Shown: piece after piece, positions 48,741 through 60,050 of the stretch | How the letters are laid out: every line of letters begins with the position of its first letter | Position numbering within the stretch: position 1 is the stretch's first letter | Assembly: GCA_009599575.1 (NCBI GenBank) | Contig: VWND01000001.1 | Span: 2,666,001 to 2,730,000 of the forward strand | Reading direction: 5' to 3' | From: Blumeriella jaapii | Lineage: Eukaryota; Ascomycota; Leotiomycetes; Helotiales; Drepanopezizaceae | Length of the DNA stretch: 64,000 bases | The notes under the pieces: model-generated | Database searches by the model: none | Told to the model about the DNA's origin: nothing | What the model saw: only the letters and a program-made list of their open reading frames with translations | Translations under genes and position numbers: made by a program

Positions 48741-49390
48741 ATAAACGACAAAAACCTTTTTATCGAAGAGTTTTATAAAAAAATTAATAATCTTATTAAT
48801 AGCGTTTATATAAGCATATAAAGTTTTCCAATCGTCGGGAAAAAAAATCGTTTAATAAAAAAAGCTTTTCGCAAAAAAAATAAAAAACCTTAAAATATAG
48901 TTTTTAACAACGTAGCGTTCGTTTTAGACTTTATTATTAATATTATTTCCGTTAGTTTTTTGGCTAAAAAAAATTATTAATTTCAAAAATCAAATAATAC
49001 TTTTCGTTTTAAAAATTTTGAAAGCTTTATTTTAAAACGTTAATATTAAACGATCGCCGATTTTTCTATATTTAAATATATTAAAATCAATTGCTTTTTT
49101 TGTTCGTATTTTCTACGTAACAATTTAAACTTTCTGAAACGTGATTCGCCCGGCTTAATAATTTATACAATTCCGAAACGTCGTACGCGCTATAAATTCA
49201 AAAAAAGCAGCGTATTTACGTACGATCGGAATAACGATGCGCGTTTATAGCATTTTCGTTCGGGCTATTTAAGTAAAAACGCGTTCGAAAAACTAATCGA
49301 AAACATTCGTAAAATAAAAATCAAAAGCTTAATTAAAATAAAATGCGAAAAGTATATTATTACGTATTTAAAACAAATAATTTTAAAAGC
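48741..49390 (+). pseudogene. C2 protease end and pre-integrase segment
   Basis: Fragments NNVAFVLDF and a following ISVS stretch match the end of a Copia protease (about 48898-48970). The pre-integrase pattern RL*HFRSGYLSKNAFEKLIEN lies at about 49235-49300, corresponding to the Leu-Trp-His-x-Arg-x-Gly-His zinc-binding motif with its Trp codon lost. The A2 insertion site in C1 corresponds to 49213. Confidence 0.65.
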
Positions 49391-50040
49391 AATATTAAAA
49401 AACAAATCTTTTAAGCTTTTTTTTCGTATCGGCTAGGATTTTTACGATTATTCCAAAAGTCGTAAAAAAAGCTTATAACGGCTCGACGTAAATGTTTTTA
49501 ATAAAAAACGAATATAATAAAAAGATTTAAATCTTCGTTATTAAAACGAAAAATATAAAAATTGTTTTAAACCGTTTTCAAACGTTCGACGCATAAATAA
49601 AACGCTAATATAATTTTTCCATTTGCAAAATTCGATAAAATAACGAATCGTCGGTAATTTCAAAGCAAAAAAATATTATTTCGGAATATCAAAAATAAGC
49701 GAAGCGCGAAAGTATCGATTTAGAATTAATTTTATTCTACGTGCATCAGCTAAATAGCTCGATCGAACGAGCAAAAAAAAAAATAATTAAGCGTTCGATA
49801 AAAATGAAAATTAAAACGGGCCTTTCAATTTCCTTTTGGCCCGAAACGATAAAAGCAGCAGCGTATTTATATAATATATCGCCGCTTGCGAAAAAACAAT
49901 TTAAATTTTCAAATAAAATTTTGCACAGCTAATTCAGGTAATATTTCCGATACTACGACCTTATTATTATAAAAGCGCGTACGGCCGATTTTAAACCAAA
50001 TTAAAGCAAAGTTTATACGTACAAAGCTCGTGCGTATTTA
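49391..50040 (+). pseudogene. C2 integrase core remnant
   Basis: The clearest piece is the open frame 49741-49932: NSSIERAKKKIIKRSIKMKI then LSISFWPETIKAAAYLYNIS, the classic end of the Copia integrase core. Upstream are FDA*IKR, ICKIR*NNESS and ELILFYVHQL segments. The expected second Asp reads Asn (DN to NN change). Confidence 0.85.
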
Positions 50041-51540
50041 ATAATAAAAAATCGGAAAATTATAAAACATAAAAAAAAATTTAAAATCCTTCCGAAAAAA
50101 CATATCGGATATTTAATTAAATATAACGCTTTTAATATTTACAAAATCTGAATACTTTAGCTAATACGTATAATTACAAGCCGAAACGTAATATTTAACG
50201 AATCCAAGTTTTATTTTTCGAAAGCTGAAAATCCAAATCCTATAATTAAACTAAAGTTTTAAAAAACCGTAAAGTTTATCGAAAAAAACGCGAAAAACGA
50301 AAAAAAAAGCTTAAGACGCTGAATATTAAATATTAGCGGGCGGTTTTAATAGCGGCGCAAACCAGCAAAATTCGATATGTTAAAAAAAGAATAATACAAA
50401 AAAAAAACTATTATTATAAAACGAGCAATTTTTAGATTTTACAAAAAAAAAAATGAAAATCCTTTTTCACTGAAGCCGCTATCAGGACCAAGATTTATTT
50501 CAAGCCCCCTTAATAGACTTTTAAAGCCTACGGTGAAAAAAGAAAAACATTTTAATATTAATAAATTTAAATATTCCAAAAAAAACCAAATCTTCGAAAA
50601 TAAAAAACTTAATAAAAGTCGAAGCGATCGAGCCTTTTTTTACGATTGATTCAAACGTTTAAAGCTCGGAAATAATAGTTTTTTATAAAAGCTTTTTCGA
50701 CAAAACTATTACCGATCAATTTTAATTTTTAAAATTAATTATTAATCGAAAATATATAAAACATATCCGAAACATTTTAACCGACGCGATAAAAGCGTTA
50801 GAAAATTATAAAAATCTAAAAAAAAGTAATAAACTAGCAAAGCTTATTATTGCAAAACAGAATAAAACAGAGCAAAGCTTTAAAAAGTTTTTCGGCGCGG
50901 GCATAAAAATAGTCTTATACAAGAAAGCGCGCAATTTAACTTTTCAAATTATAATTAAAAGCTATCGCCCGGCAAATCAAGCGCCAAATCGATTTAAAAT
51001 AAAACAGCTATTTAAACGCTTGCTTTTAAAAGCTTTTTTAAAGCTAATTACTAAGAAAAAAATATATATTCAGAAAAAATAAAAAAAAATAAATCGAAGT
51101 TTCCGATAAGCGATAAAAAGCAGTTGATTTTAAAAACTGCTAAACGAAATCGTACAGATTTTATTTTATATTAGCCGGATAGACCGAAAGTGTACGCTAT
51201 AATATACGAAATCTTTTAATTAATAGCTTTATTTATCAAACAACAGATCGACGAATTCGTTTATACGTTTTAAACAAACGAGCCGATTTAAATAAATAAA
51301 AAAAACTTTTAGATTGTCCACGCAATAATAGCGGCTTCGATAGAAAAAAAATCGGTAAAAAATATTTAACTTTTCGATTAAAAACAATATCGAAATAATT
51401 TTTCGAAAGCTTTAAAAAACTGAAACGAATTAAAAAACCATTAAATAAAAAAGCAATTTAAAAAAAAAGCAAAAACCGAAATTAAAAACTTAAAAACCAG
51501 AAAATGCTGGAAGATTGTCAAAAAAAATAAAACCATAAAG
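50041..51540 (+). other. C2 integrase-to-RT linker region
   Basis: About 1.5 kb of stop-ridden, AT-rich sequence between integrase core and RT. Copia polyproteins have a linker here; no domain is recognised. Confidence 0.5.
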
Positions 51541-52300
51541 CCTATTCCATTCAAATAAGTTTTTATATACAAAACGAACAGCTCAGGCGAATTACAGCGG
51601 TGCAAATCGAAACTAATCGTGAAAAAAGACTTTTAAAACGAAGCTTCAATTTTTTTTATATACGCAGCTATATTCGCAGCCCGTTTTTTCCGAACGGTTA
51701 TAGCGCTAACGGCCTATTTCGACCTGAAAATCAAATAATTCGATATAATTAATACTTTCGTTAATACAAAACGAAACTTTAGAAGTAAGCTAATTACGTG
51801 CCATCTGCTTAATAAATTTAAATAACCAAATATAATAGTATAGCTAAACCGAGTTTTATATAAATTAAAAGATTTTTCAGCTTTATAATACGGCGAATTT
51901 GCTAATATTTTGAAAAAGCTGAAGCTCGAATTAATAGGCGAAAAGCTTTATATATTCGCCAACGAAGTACGAAACGTATACGTAGCGTTTTACGTCGACG
52001 ATATTCAAATTTTATACTACGCTTCCTATTCGTTAAAAGCCGACGAAATTATTTTCGGTCTGAAAAAAGCCTACGAATTTATAAGTATAAAAAATCTGAA
52101 TTATTTTCTCGAAATCCGTATTTTACGAAATAAACAAAAAAAAAAAATCTTTTTGTTTTACGATTCGTATATCGAAAAAATCGCTACGAAGTTTAATATA
52201 TGCAAAAAGCGCTTTTCAAATACGCTTTTTCCAATCTGCGAATTTATTAAAAACCCAAGCGTAGCCACGCTTTCGCAAATTAAAAAGTATTAAAAAAAAA
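51541..52300 (+). pseudogene. C2 reverse transcriptase remnant
   Basis: The open frame 51910-52293 reads KLYIFANEVRNVYVAFYVDD (YVDD at 51991-52002, intact), then GLKKAYEFISIKNLNYFLEI, the Copia RT active site and following segment. Upstream fragments show TYFDLKIK and FDMIN-like sequence. This is one of the longest readable pol segments in the C family. Confidence 0.9.
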
Positions 52301-52990
52301 TCGGTTTAATTTTGTATACGGCCATTATGCTTCGACCCGACGTGGCCTTCGCAGCCTTTCAGCTTTTTTACTTTCTAACCAACCTAAGTTTCCAATATTT
52401 CGAGGCAGCTAATTAAACGCTTCGATATTTTTATAAAATAAAATTTTTAAGAATCGTTTACAATCGGGAAAAGCGAAAAAACCAATTGATAATTTTTACC
52501 GATGCTTTTTTTGCCGACGACTCAGAAACTCGGAAATCCTTTTAAAATTATATTTTTTTTTTTTCGGAAATGCTATTTTGTAAAAAGCTATACGACAAAA
52601 TATAATCACCACTTTTTTTATTAAAACGGAACTACTTGCTTATATAGCGATCGTAAAAAAAATAATAATATTCCAACGTTTTTTCAAAAAGCTTCGACTC
52701 GATATTATTTTTAAATAAAACGTATATTACGATAACTAGCAAACGATCAGACTAATCGTAAAAAACAAAAAAAAAATCTTTACGAAGCTTCGCTACGTCG
52801 ATATAAACAATATATAAATTCGTTAAAAATATTAAAATAAAAGATTTAAAATCATATACCTTTTAATAAATAAAATATACGCAAACGGTTTTATTAAAAA
52901 TCTGACCCGATAAAAGCACGAAAATTTCGTTAAACTTTTTAATTTACGAGATTTTCGGAACTTTATCGAAAAGCTCGATTAATCGAGCTA
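52300..52990 (+). pseudogene. C2 RNase H remnant
   Basis: It reads GLILYTAIMLRPDVAFAAF (about 52303-52360), then TDAFFADDSETRKSF (about 52498-52545, the first Asp region) and an N-terminal-to-C-terminal run ending INKIYANGFIKNLTR near 52915, as in fungal Copia RNase H. Stops at Gln and Trp codons. Confidence 0.85.
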
Positions 52991-53591
52991 AAAAGCTTGC
53001 ATTTTGCAAGCGTATATTTATTTAAATAAACTTTTATTAAAACTTAAAATAGCAAAAACTATTTTTTAAGCAAAAGAAATCCGAATCTTTCGCAAACCCA
53101 AAAACTCAAAACCAAACCGCTTAGCTTTATAAAAAATCAAAAATATAATTTGCTAAAATAATAATCCGCGCCCGACGCTTCGCGATAATCAAGCCTGAAA
53201 TAAACTTTCCGATAAGCCTTTTAAAAACAGCTGCCGCCGGCTATGCAGCCGGAGCATTTTCTTTTTTTTACGAAGTTTTACCAAATTAAAAACCAGAAAC
53301 GTTTAGCAGAAAAATCGCCGCGAAATTCTTTTTTAAATTTTTAAAAACGAAAGTATTCGTTAATAAATCGTGGCCAGGCTTTATTCCGCCAGCACGTAAA
53401 GCAGGCGTAAAAGTTTTCATTCGAAAAGCAGGAATTTAAAAAACCTTACGAGCCGCGGCGAGCTTCGCGTTAATAATACGCTTTATAATTATTAATTTTG
53501 CTTTTGAATTACGATCGATTTGAAAAGCTTACTTTTTTTTTATACTTTTAAAAGCCGCTTTAATCGTAAAATAAAAAATAACCGTTATATT

Positions 53592-54230
53592 TTAAAAATC
53601 GATCAGCAGAAACGATAAAGTTTTTTCGATAAAACTGATCGCTTTAATAATTTTATTAATCCGAATTTTAAAAACGGAAAACCACGCAGCTAAAACGTTC
53701 GCGTCGGCCGGAATGCATAACGTGCTAATTGCGTAGCATCGATAACAACGAGTTTTAATCAAATTCGATAAGCAATCGTAATTTAAATTTCCAATTGCTT
53801 CGCGAGCAATATAAATCATATAAAAAATAAAATTAAAAAGCCCAGAAATAGCAGGCTTTTTGGCTTTAATGCGAGCGCGTTTTAAAAAACGATTATCGTC
53901 GTTATTTCCATTTTTAATTTTTTCGCTTTAATAACCCTCGGCCGCTTTTTTTTCAAAGGCGTCAGTATTTTGCCCTTTTTTTTCGGAAATGCTATCAGAA
54001 CCGAAACCACCGCTAATAGCTCCTTTACCGCCAGCAGCGTTTTTTTTACTTTCAGGCGCCATATCGGCATTTTCGAGGCCAAGCAAATATAAATTTTCGA
54101 AAAAACCGTTTAAAAACGAAACATCGAAAAGATCGCTTTTTTCGAAAAGGTCGAAAAAAAACGAATTAGCCGAAAAAGCCGATTAATTACGCAAAATAAA
54201 CTTCGTAAAACTTCGATTACGCAAGCGCCG
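53592..54230 (-). pseudogene. C2 antisense frame between pol and 3' LTR
   Basis: The minus-strand frame reads GLENADMAP, a Gly/Ala-rich stretch, DNRFLKRARIKAKKP, then NLNYDCLSNLIKTRCYRCYA and STLCIPADANVLAAWFSVFK. The Cys-x2-Cys-x6-Cys motif is intact here. Only two or three stops interrupt it, fewer than in most of the element. The C1 copy is at 40238-40861. It may be an extra gene of the element or a captured host fragment. Function unknown. Confidence 0.5.
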
Positions 54231-54568
54231 AAAACTGAAAATCCGAAAAGCTAGGCCAATTGGTCGCGTAAAGCCACGCGGACGACCTTTTTTAAATATG
54301 GAAAAAGCTATATCGATGTTTTTAATTAAAATAATAAAGCCTGAATTTATTAAAAAACTGGTGGGAAAATAAAAAAATTAAGATTTTCAAAAGCGACGAA
54401 ACGCTTATTTAAGCTGAATTAGCTTTATTTACGCTTCGCAATAACAAAAAATATAAATAAGCTATATAAATATTGCAATATCGCGTTACGGCCGCATTCG
54501 AACGATAAAAAAACCTTTCCGCGCTTTAAAAATAACTGATCACCGGATTAGCAATTAATTAAAAAATA

Positions 54569-54870
54569 TATTGCGCTATATTTATATTTTTTTATTTCTT
54601 TTTATTTTTTTTGTTTCAGATTTATTTTTTTTATACGCTTTCAGTAGTTAAATGTTTCTGAAGCTCGGAAAAGCTCGTAATCACGTAATAACGAGCCTTT
54701 TCGAAGATTAGTTTTTCCGAGCGACTGACTAAGCGAGCCCGAACCTTCCGTTTTCTGCGGAAAGCTCGCCAATTAAACTTAGAATAATACAAGTAACATT
54801 TTACTGCATATAATTCATCCGTCCCAGCCTCCGGTGAGGGTTCCTACCGACTATTCGGCTATGCACGACA
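54569..54870 (+). repeat. 3' LTR of C2
   Basis: A 302-bp LTR with start mutated to TA (TATTGCGC) and end TGCACGACA, followed by GCTGC. Confidence 0.93.
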
Positions 54871-56225
54871 GCTGCGAATTCGTTAATTACGTAAAGTCGT
54901 ACAACGGAAAAAACGAATTACTGCTGTATTTTATAAAAAAAAAAAAATTATATATAAATATTATTTTCGATTAATTAAAATCCAAAAAGCGCTTACAGTT
55001 TTTTTCGCTAATATATTATATAATTTTATTTAACAAACTTTTAAAATACATTTCGGCTTTTATTTCGCTGCTTTAATTACTCGGAACTTTGGAAATTGCT
55101 ATTTCGTAGCATATTTTAACGTTCCGATCGCTTTAAATCTCGCTGGTTCCGACCGGATTATAATTATAAAATTCGATATCGCCGATTTTTAAAAAAAAAA
55201 AAAGATCGAAAACCTTATCGACGCTATTTTCGACTATTACGTTTTGTTTGTATTCGTATATAATTCGGAAATAATCGAAGCTTATTTGTAATTATATCAC
55301 GACGCTAAGCTAATTAAAACCATTTAAAAAAGCTCAGTTTTCTCGTATTTTAACGCGTTTAAAACAATAGCTTTAGCTATTTTATCGAATTACAAAACCG
55401 AAAGCTACGAAATAAAAAATAAAATAACTTTTATTAGCTTTTCGATTAAGCAAAAGGTTTTCGTTAAATTCAGAATCTAAAAAACCGACGGCGCAATATT
55501 AATTTATTCGAATAATTATACGGCGCAGAAATATAAAAATTATTTCGAAAACGACGCTCCGATAAACAATCTGATATTATTTATTTTGCGATAAAAGCAA
55601 TTATAGCATTTTCGGTGATTTCGATTATAAACGACTACTTCCGAACTATTTCGTAAAATAATTTCTTTTATAAACTTCGAAGCTTTTTCAAAAATATTCG
55701 TCGGTAAATAATCGTAATCCGATTTATTAGTTTTACGCGAAGCAAAAGCGTTAATCGGTTTTAATTACGACGAATTAATCGATTACTTTTACGATTTTAA
55801 TACAAAACTTTTTAGCGCTTTTTGCAAAGCGTAAAACTACGTTTAAAAACTGAAATTTATTATTTACGAAAAAAAGTCGTAAAAAGCATTCGTCGCGGCG
55901 ATATTTAATAATATTATCGACGAAAAAGCTATAAAAACGTTCGTAAACTTAAACGATATTTCGATTGATATTTTATCGATTTATTTTTAAAAAAAGCAAA
56001 ATAAACAAAATAATTTAAACGATAAGCGAAACGCTATTTTTCGCAAAAGCCAATTGCAAAAAGGCTAAAAACGGATTAAAAGACCGAAAAAGTATAAGGC
56101 TAAAAAGTTCGGTTTTTAATTAATTGGTTTTTAAATTAAATAAAATAAATTAAATTGTATTTATTAAAATTATATTTTTTTTTAATCGTAATTAAAAACG
56201 ATTATATATATTATTTGGAACAGAA
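54871..56225 (+). pseudogene. A3 extra frame (ORF2), C-terminal part and 3' UTR
   Basis: A3 continues after C2. It is collinear with A1 about 21244-22598. The frame runs to about 56010 with many stops; 56020-56225 is 3' UTR. The sequence AATTCGTTAATTACG following the duplication is the direct continuation of the A family at the C2 site. Confidence 0.8.
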
Positions 56226-56493
56226 TGTAAAACGGTAATACTTTGTATTAATAAAAATTAGTAATTTTAGCTATAGTCGAGGCATAGATCCTTCCGAAAC
56301 CCTTTGCTATTAATTATTTTTAATAAGTATAAAAGCAAAGCATCCTTTTAGATAGTATTATAAGCACGCAGTCCAATTTATACCTTTACTTATTCTTTTT
56401 TTTTCTTTTTTTAGTTTTTTCTAAGAATTTCCTAGATTATCTTATTCACCGATATGTGGCCGTATCAGTCTGGTTTTCCTACCTACTTTTACA
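56226..56493 (+). repeat. 3' LTR of A3
   Basis: A 268-bp LTR, TGTAAAACGG to ACTTTTACA, followed by TTAG (56494-56497), which would be the right copy of a 4-bp duplication; the left copy is outside the window. Confidence 0.92.
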
Positions 56494-57155
56494 TTAGCAG
56501 AGCTTTTTAGCTTCTGCTATTACATTTTAACTTTTCTTTTTTTAATCAGCGAAAAAGCAGCTTTTTTCAAAAGCTTTTTTTTTTAAAAAACAAGTTTTTT
56601 TTTTTTTCCGAGGAAAAAAAAACAAAAAAAAAAAAAGGCAGAGCGCCAACTATTTCGCCTGCCACTTTTTTTTTGCAGCTTAGCGCTGAAAGCGTTCAGT
56701 TGAGACTTTTGCAAAATCAATTGAAAAAAGCGCAAAAGCGTGAACGATAATTCCTGGAAATTATACGATTGCGATAAATTTTTCAATCAAAGCGTTTAGT
56801 AAAATCTATCGAACGTGCTTTTGCTAATCGCGAATCTGCTGCTTTTTTCTTTTTTCGCAACGTTTTATTTTAACTAACAAACGCTGTAAACCAATTTCTA
56901 CGCTTTTCGCGAATTTTTTTTGGATTTTTTTTTAACGGCCAAAATTTTAGCGCGCTTTTTAAACGCTATGATTTTTATTTATTTGCTGATTCTCGACTAG
57001 TTCGTATAAAGCGCGTTCCGAATCTTAAGTTTAAATTAAATAATAGTAAAAATTACAAAGCACGCTATTAAAAAACTAAAGTTTTTAATAATTTCGAACT
57101 TTACTACGATTATTTCGCTGGCGATCGATTCCGTAAAAATTATATACTCGATCAG
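56494..57155 (+). mobile_element. Gypsy element B3, 5' leader fragment
   Basis: It resumes after A3 and matches B1 1647-2295 and B2 9364-10003, so it lies in the leader and start of the gag region. It is cut at 57155 by B4. ATCAG (57151-57155) would be the left B4 duplication. The rest of B3 is outside the window on both sides. Confidence 0.85.
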
Positions 57156-57421
57156 TGTGACGATCTAATCAGTCGGAGGGCTGGGAGATCAGTCAACTGG
57201 TCGCCGTGTCATATGATATAAGAAACGAGCCTTCGGTTTTGTAACAAAAATATTCATTTAGAATCAACAACTGCAAAAAGCAGAAGTTGCTAAAGGAAAA
57301 AAGCCTTATATACATGAATAGTTTCTATAATTAATAGAAAGACCCACCAGGAGACCAAAGAGCTTGCAGCTATACGTAATTGCTAAGATGATACGAGGAG
57401 CCAAAAAAGTGAATCGTCATA
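57156..57421 (-). repeat. 3' LTR of B4
   Basis: A 266-bp B-family LTR in reverse. It begins TGTGACGATC, close to the inferred original terminus. The CpG and C-rich blocks (CCTCCGACTGATT on the minus strand) are well kept. Confidence 0.92.
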
Positions 57422-58922
57422 CTACCCCCCCGTCCGAAAAAAGCGCGCCTTCGAGCTTTTATTTATTAGTACGTCGCTATTTAAATAATCGTACGAGTCC
57501 AAACCTTCGAAATACGCTTTCAGCCAATTTACAAGTTTTGCAAAAGGACCGGAAAGCTTTTTATGCGTCAAATAAAAGTCGCGCATTTTTAAAAAAGCAT
57601 ATATAAAATCAGACGCGGAGTATCACGTAAGATTTTTATTTAAGCTTATTTAAAAAGCTTTGTATTAAAAGGTTTTCCGCTGCATTCGACAAGCGATTAA
57701 TTCTTCGATTTCGTATTTAAGCTTACTAATTATATTAATAAATTCAGAAGCTAAATTAATCTGACCTGGAAACGCGTCGTTAGCTGCTTTAACGCAGTCG
57801 ATTAGCGTAAAAAACTAAATATACGTTTATAATATTAAAAAAGTCTAGCTTAAAAGCGTTGTCGAAAATTTTGGCTACAATTTTGAAAAGGCCGTTTATA
57901 AGATTGTCGAGCTTGCGAAAGGGCCGGAAAATCGGAAATAAACGCATATCGAGCTATACGTAGTCGCCGACGTCAAAATCGATCGCGCGGCGAGATTTCT
58001 TCGTATTTTTTTTTTATTTTGTCGTAGGCTTATTAAAAATGCGATTTGGCGAGGTTTCAGGCGTCGTAATGGCGGCGAACGTACGCACGAACTTCGTTTG
58101 CGTTTAATTTGTATAAAAAGTTAAAAAAAAAAAAAAATCGAGCTTTCAGTTTCAATTGATATAAAAAGTATAACCGTATACAATTTTAAAAAGTGAAAAG
58201 TTATTTAAATTCTCGTAAAAAAGAATTATTTAAGCGAAATCTATTATTAGGAAAAATTCGTTTTAATCGTTTTGATAAAAATTTACGAAAGGTCGAAAGC
58301 GTTTTTACAAATATTAGTTGTAAATTTCGGTTTGATCGTCGGTTTCAAAATAAACGGCTGTCGAAAGCTTTAATTGCGTACCGAATATTTTGTTTAATTC
58401 AGACCAGAAAATAAATTAATACTAAAAGCCACGATCGTTAATAATACTTTTTAAAAAGCCAAAATACTTGTATATATAAAATATATACAATTTGGCGAGA
58501 CTTCGAACGTCGATATTTTTATAGCAAAAAATCGAAATAGCTTGTTTGGAAAAGCGATTTATTATTACGAATACGTTATTATAATCGTGTTTATTTTTAT
58601 TAAAATTGCAATCCATTGTAACGTGCTTTTAAAAATGGTTAAAAACAAAAAAAAGCTGAAAAAGGCCGGAGCGCTTATTTCTAAAAACAAAACTTTTTCG
58701 ATAAGCGTAGCAATTGCGATAATATTGTTTTACGAAAGCTGTTATACTTCGCTAATAATATTGGTCCGAAAGCAATTGCGTAATTTTGCGAGCGCTGGAA
58801 TAAGCGGTAAAAATCTGGTCGTATATTTTTCGTATAAAAGCCAAACGAAAATAATCGACGTCTGATATTATTAAGCGACCGTAATATAACAGCAGATCGC
58901 GTTTAAGTGTATACGAAATATT
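57422..58922 (-). pseudogene. B4 integrase and chromo-like domain remnant
   Basis: On the minus strand, the end of pol (about 57440-57740) carries the chromo-like segment. The integrase core is clearest at 58422-58616: NKNKHDYNNVFVIINRFSKQ, then KYFGFLKSIINDRG. The zinc-binding part at 58752-58967 reads GRLIISDVDYFRLAFIRKIY and QLLSDQYY. The first frame runs directly into the palindrome at 58923-58955, proving that the palindrome is in the pol frame. Stops are fewer than in B1 and B2. Confidence 0.88.
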
Positions 58923-58955
58923 ATTAGCGTCGTTTCTTTTCGTAGCGTCTCGTAC
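58923..58955 (-). repeat. 33-bp in-frame palindrome, site B-ii (B4)
   Basis: On the minus strand it reads VRDATKRNDAN in the pol frame, with arms GTACGAGACGCTA and ACGACGCTAAT. Element D is inserted at its very edge (58955/58956). Confidence 0.85.
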
Positions 58956-59227
58956 TGTTGGTATCACATAAGAGGGGGGTTGTGTTGTGTATACACAGGG
59001 TTGAGATATTGCAATAACTGGGGTTGTATTGCGAAAGAGATCTAAGAAGTAAACTAGCTACCGCACGGAGTATATATAAGTAGGGCTGCACGCTTGCAGC
59101 CTACCATCACGTGGTGTGATCATGTGATTGTGCGCATGATCAACCACCACCATATACCCACACTGGCAACTCTTTTATAAAAATCAACCATAGCTAAATA
59201 GTTAGCTAGACTTCTTTTAATTATACA
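58956..59227 (-). repeat. 3' LTR of D
   Basis: A 272-bp LTR, with plus-strand ends TGTTGGTATC and TTATACA. On the minus strand it holds CTTATATATACTCC, a TATA-like element. An inverted repeat GATCATG / CATGATC lies at 59118-59141. A purine-rich tract on the minus strand (GGATAGAAAGAGAG, 59246-59260) lies just outside and is a probable polypurine tract. The sequence is GC-richer than the rest of the window. The inner boundary is inferred from one LTR only. Confidence 0.7.
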
Positions 59228-59243
59228 TATAATCGTCTCCTTT

Positions 59244-60050
59244 CTACTCTCTTTCTATCCAACCTTTTATTCTTACGTCAATTTCGTTTTTGTCAATAAA
59301 AGTAGTAAAAGCCTTATTAGGGTTTGCCTTCGTTATAGCATCCGCCGGATTGTTTTTTCCGTTAATCCATTTAACCTCTGATAACTCTTTCTTTTTATAG
59401 CTCTGGCGGAAAGTTATAATATCGATTATAAGGCGTTTCTTTTTTATTGTTTTTAATTTAACCAAACACTCGTATAAAAAGTATGAATCAATGCAAACTA
59501 CTATTGGAATATCGGAAAGATTAAGCTTTTGAGTAATTATACGTAGAATTGTAGCGATGCAAATAGCGATATCTATCCCAGAGACTATTCCGTATATTTT
59601 TAAAGCTAGTACGCGTCGTATAACTCTTTAACACTTGGTTGAGCTTGCTGCAATTAGATTTCCTTTTATTTTAAATGAATTGTTAAGCTGCATTTTATTA
59701 GCTAGAAAGACCTCGTAGCTAATTTGCGAATTGCAATCTTTGTTATTAGCAAATAAGCCGTTAATAAATACAAATAACTTTGCAATAGCAAAATCGATTT
59801 ATATAAATAAAAGTCTTCGATTTTAATTCTTTATTATTTATCGAATTCGCTTATTAATTGTATCGATATCTAACTGAACAAGGTTTTCCACTTGTATTTA
59901 TGCAATTATTGAAAAGTCGAAAATAGCCTCGGATTAACACAGACTAGCAATATAAGCTTTTCGAGCGCGCTGGGCGAAATAATTGCTCCCATCGTCCTTA
60001 ATTAGCTCGAGTTTTTTTGCTTGATTTTTCTGTTTGAGAAAAATAAAACC
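59244..60050 (-). pseudogene. D RNase H
   Basis: The C-terminal open frame 59244-59465 ends the polyprotein with ELSEVKWINGKNNPADAITK and FIDKNEIDVRIKGWIERE, the typical end of fungal Copia elements. Upstream, FVFINGLFANNKD (Asn for the usual first Asp), STKC*RVIRRVLALKIYGI (Lys for Glu) and PIVVCIDSYFLYE (Asp kept) are seen. The Asn and Lys at catalytic positions fit single G-to-A changes. It ends at a TAG (59244-59246), just before the polypurine tract. Confidence 0.9.

Larger units (their letters stand above)
46638..54870 (+). mobile_element. Copia element C2, complete, inside A3
   Basis: A complete 8,233-bp Copia element with 302-bp LTRs at 46638-46939 and 54569-54870 and a perfect 5-bp duplication GCTGC. 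A1, which lacks the insert, reads straight through this site (CTAAGCTGCGAATTCG at about 21241). Order: LTR, primer site, gag, protease and pre-integrase, integrase, RT, RNase H, then a 1.6-kb region with an antisense frame. Stops break all frames. Confidence 0.95.
57156..58955 (-). mobile_element. Gypsy element B4, 3' part, minus strand
   Basis: Inserted in B3 in the opposite orientation. It begins with its 3' LTR (57156-57421), then the reversed chromo-like end, integrase and the RNase H to integrase linker. It is cut at 58955 by the Copia element D and should continue past the window. It is less mutated than B1 and B2: the LTR ends read TGTGACGAT and CGTCATA. Confidence 0.9.

Noticed and set aside
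53690..53760. Possible 33-bp palindrome in family C near GACGCGAAC (minus strand)
   Set aside because: Only the right arm is similar; the left arm ATTCGCG is absent.
57364..57606. 80-codon plus-strand frame as a gene
   Set aside because: It spans the reversed B4 LTR and the reversed end of B4 pol.
59050..59220. Unique GC-richer segment as a surviving host promoter
   Set aside because: Its TG and CA boundaries, the adjacent polypurine tract and its position after a Copia RNase H show it is the LTR of D.
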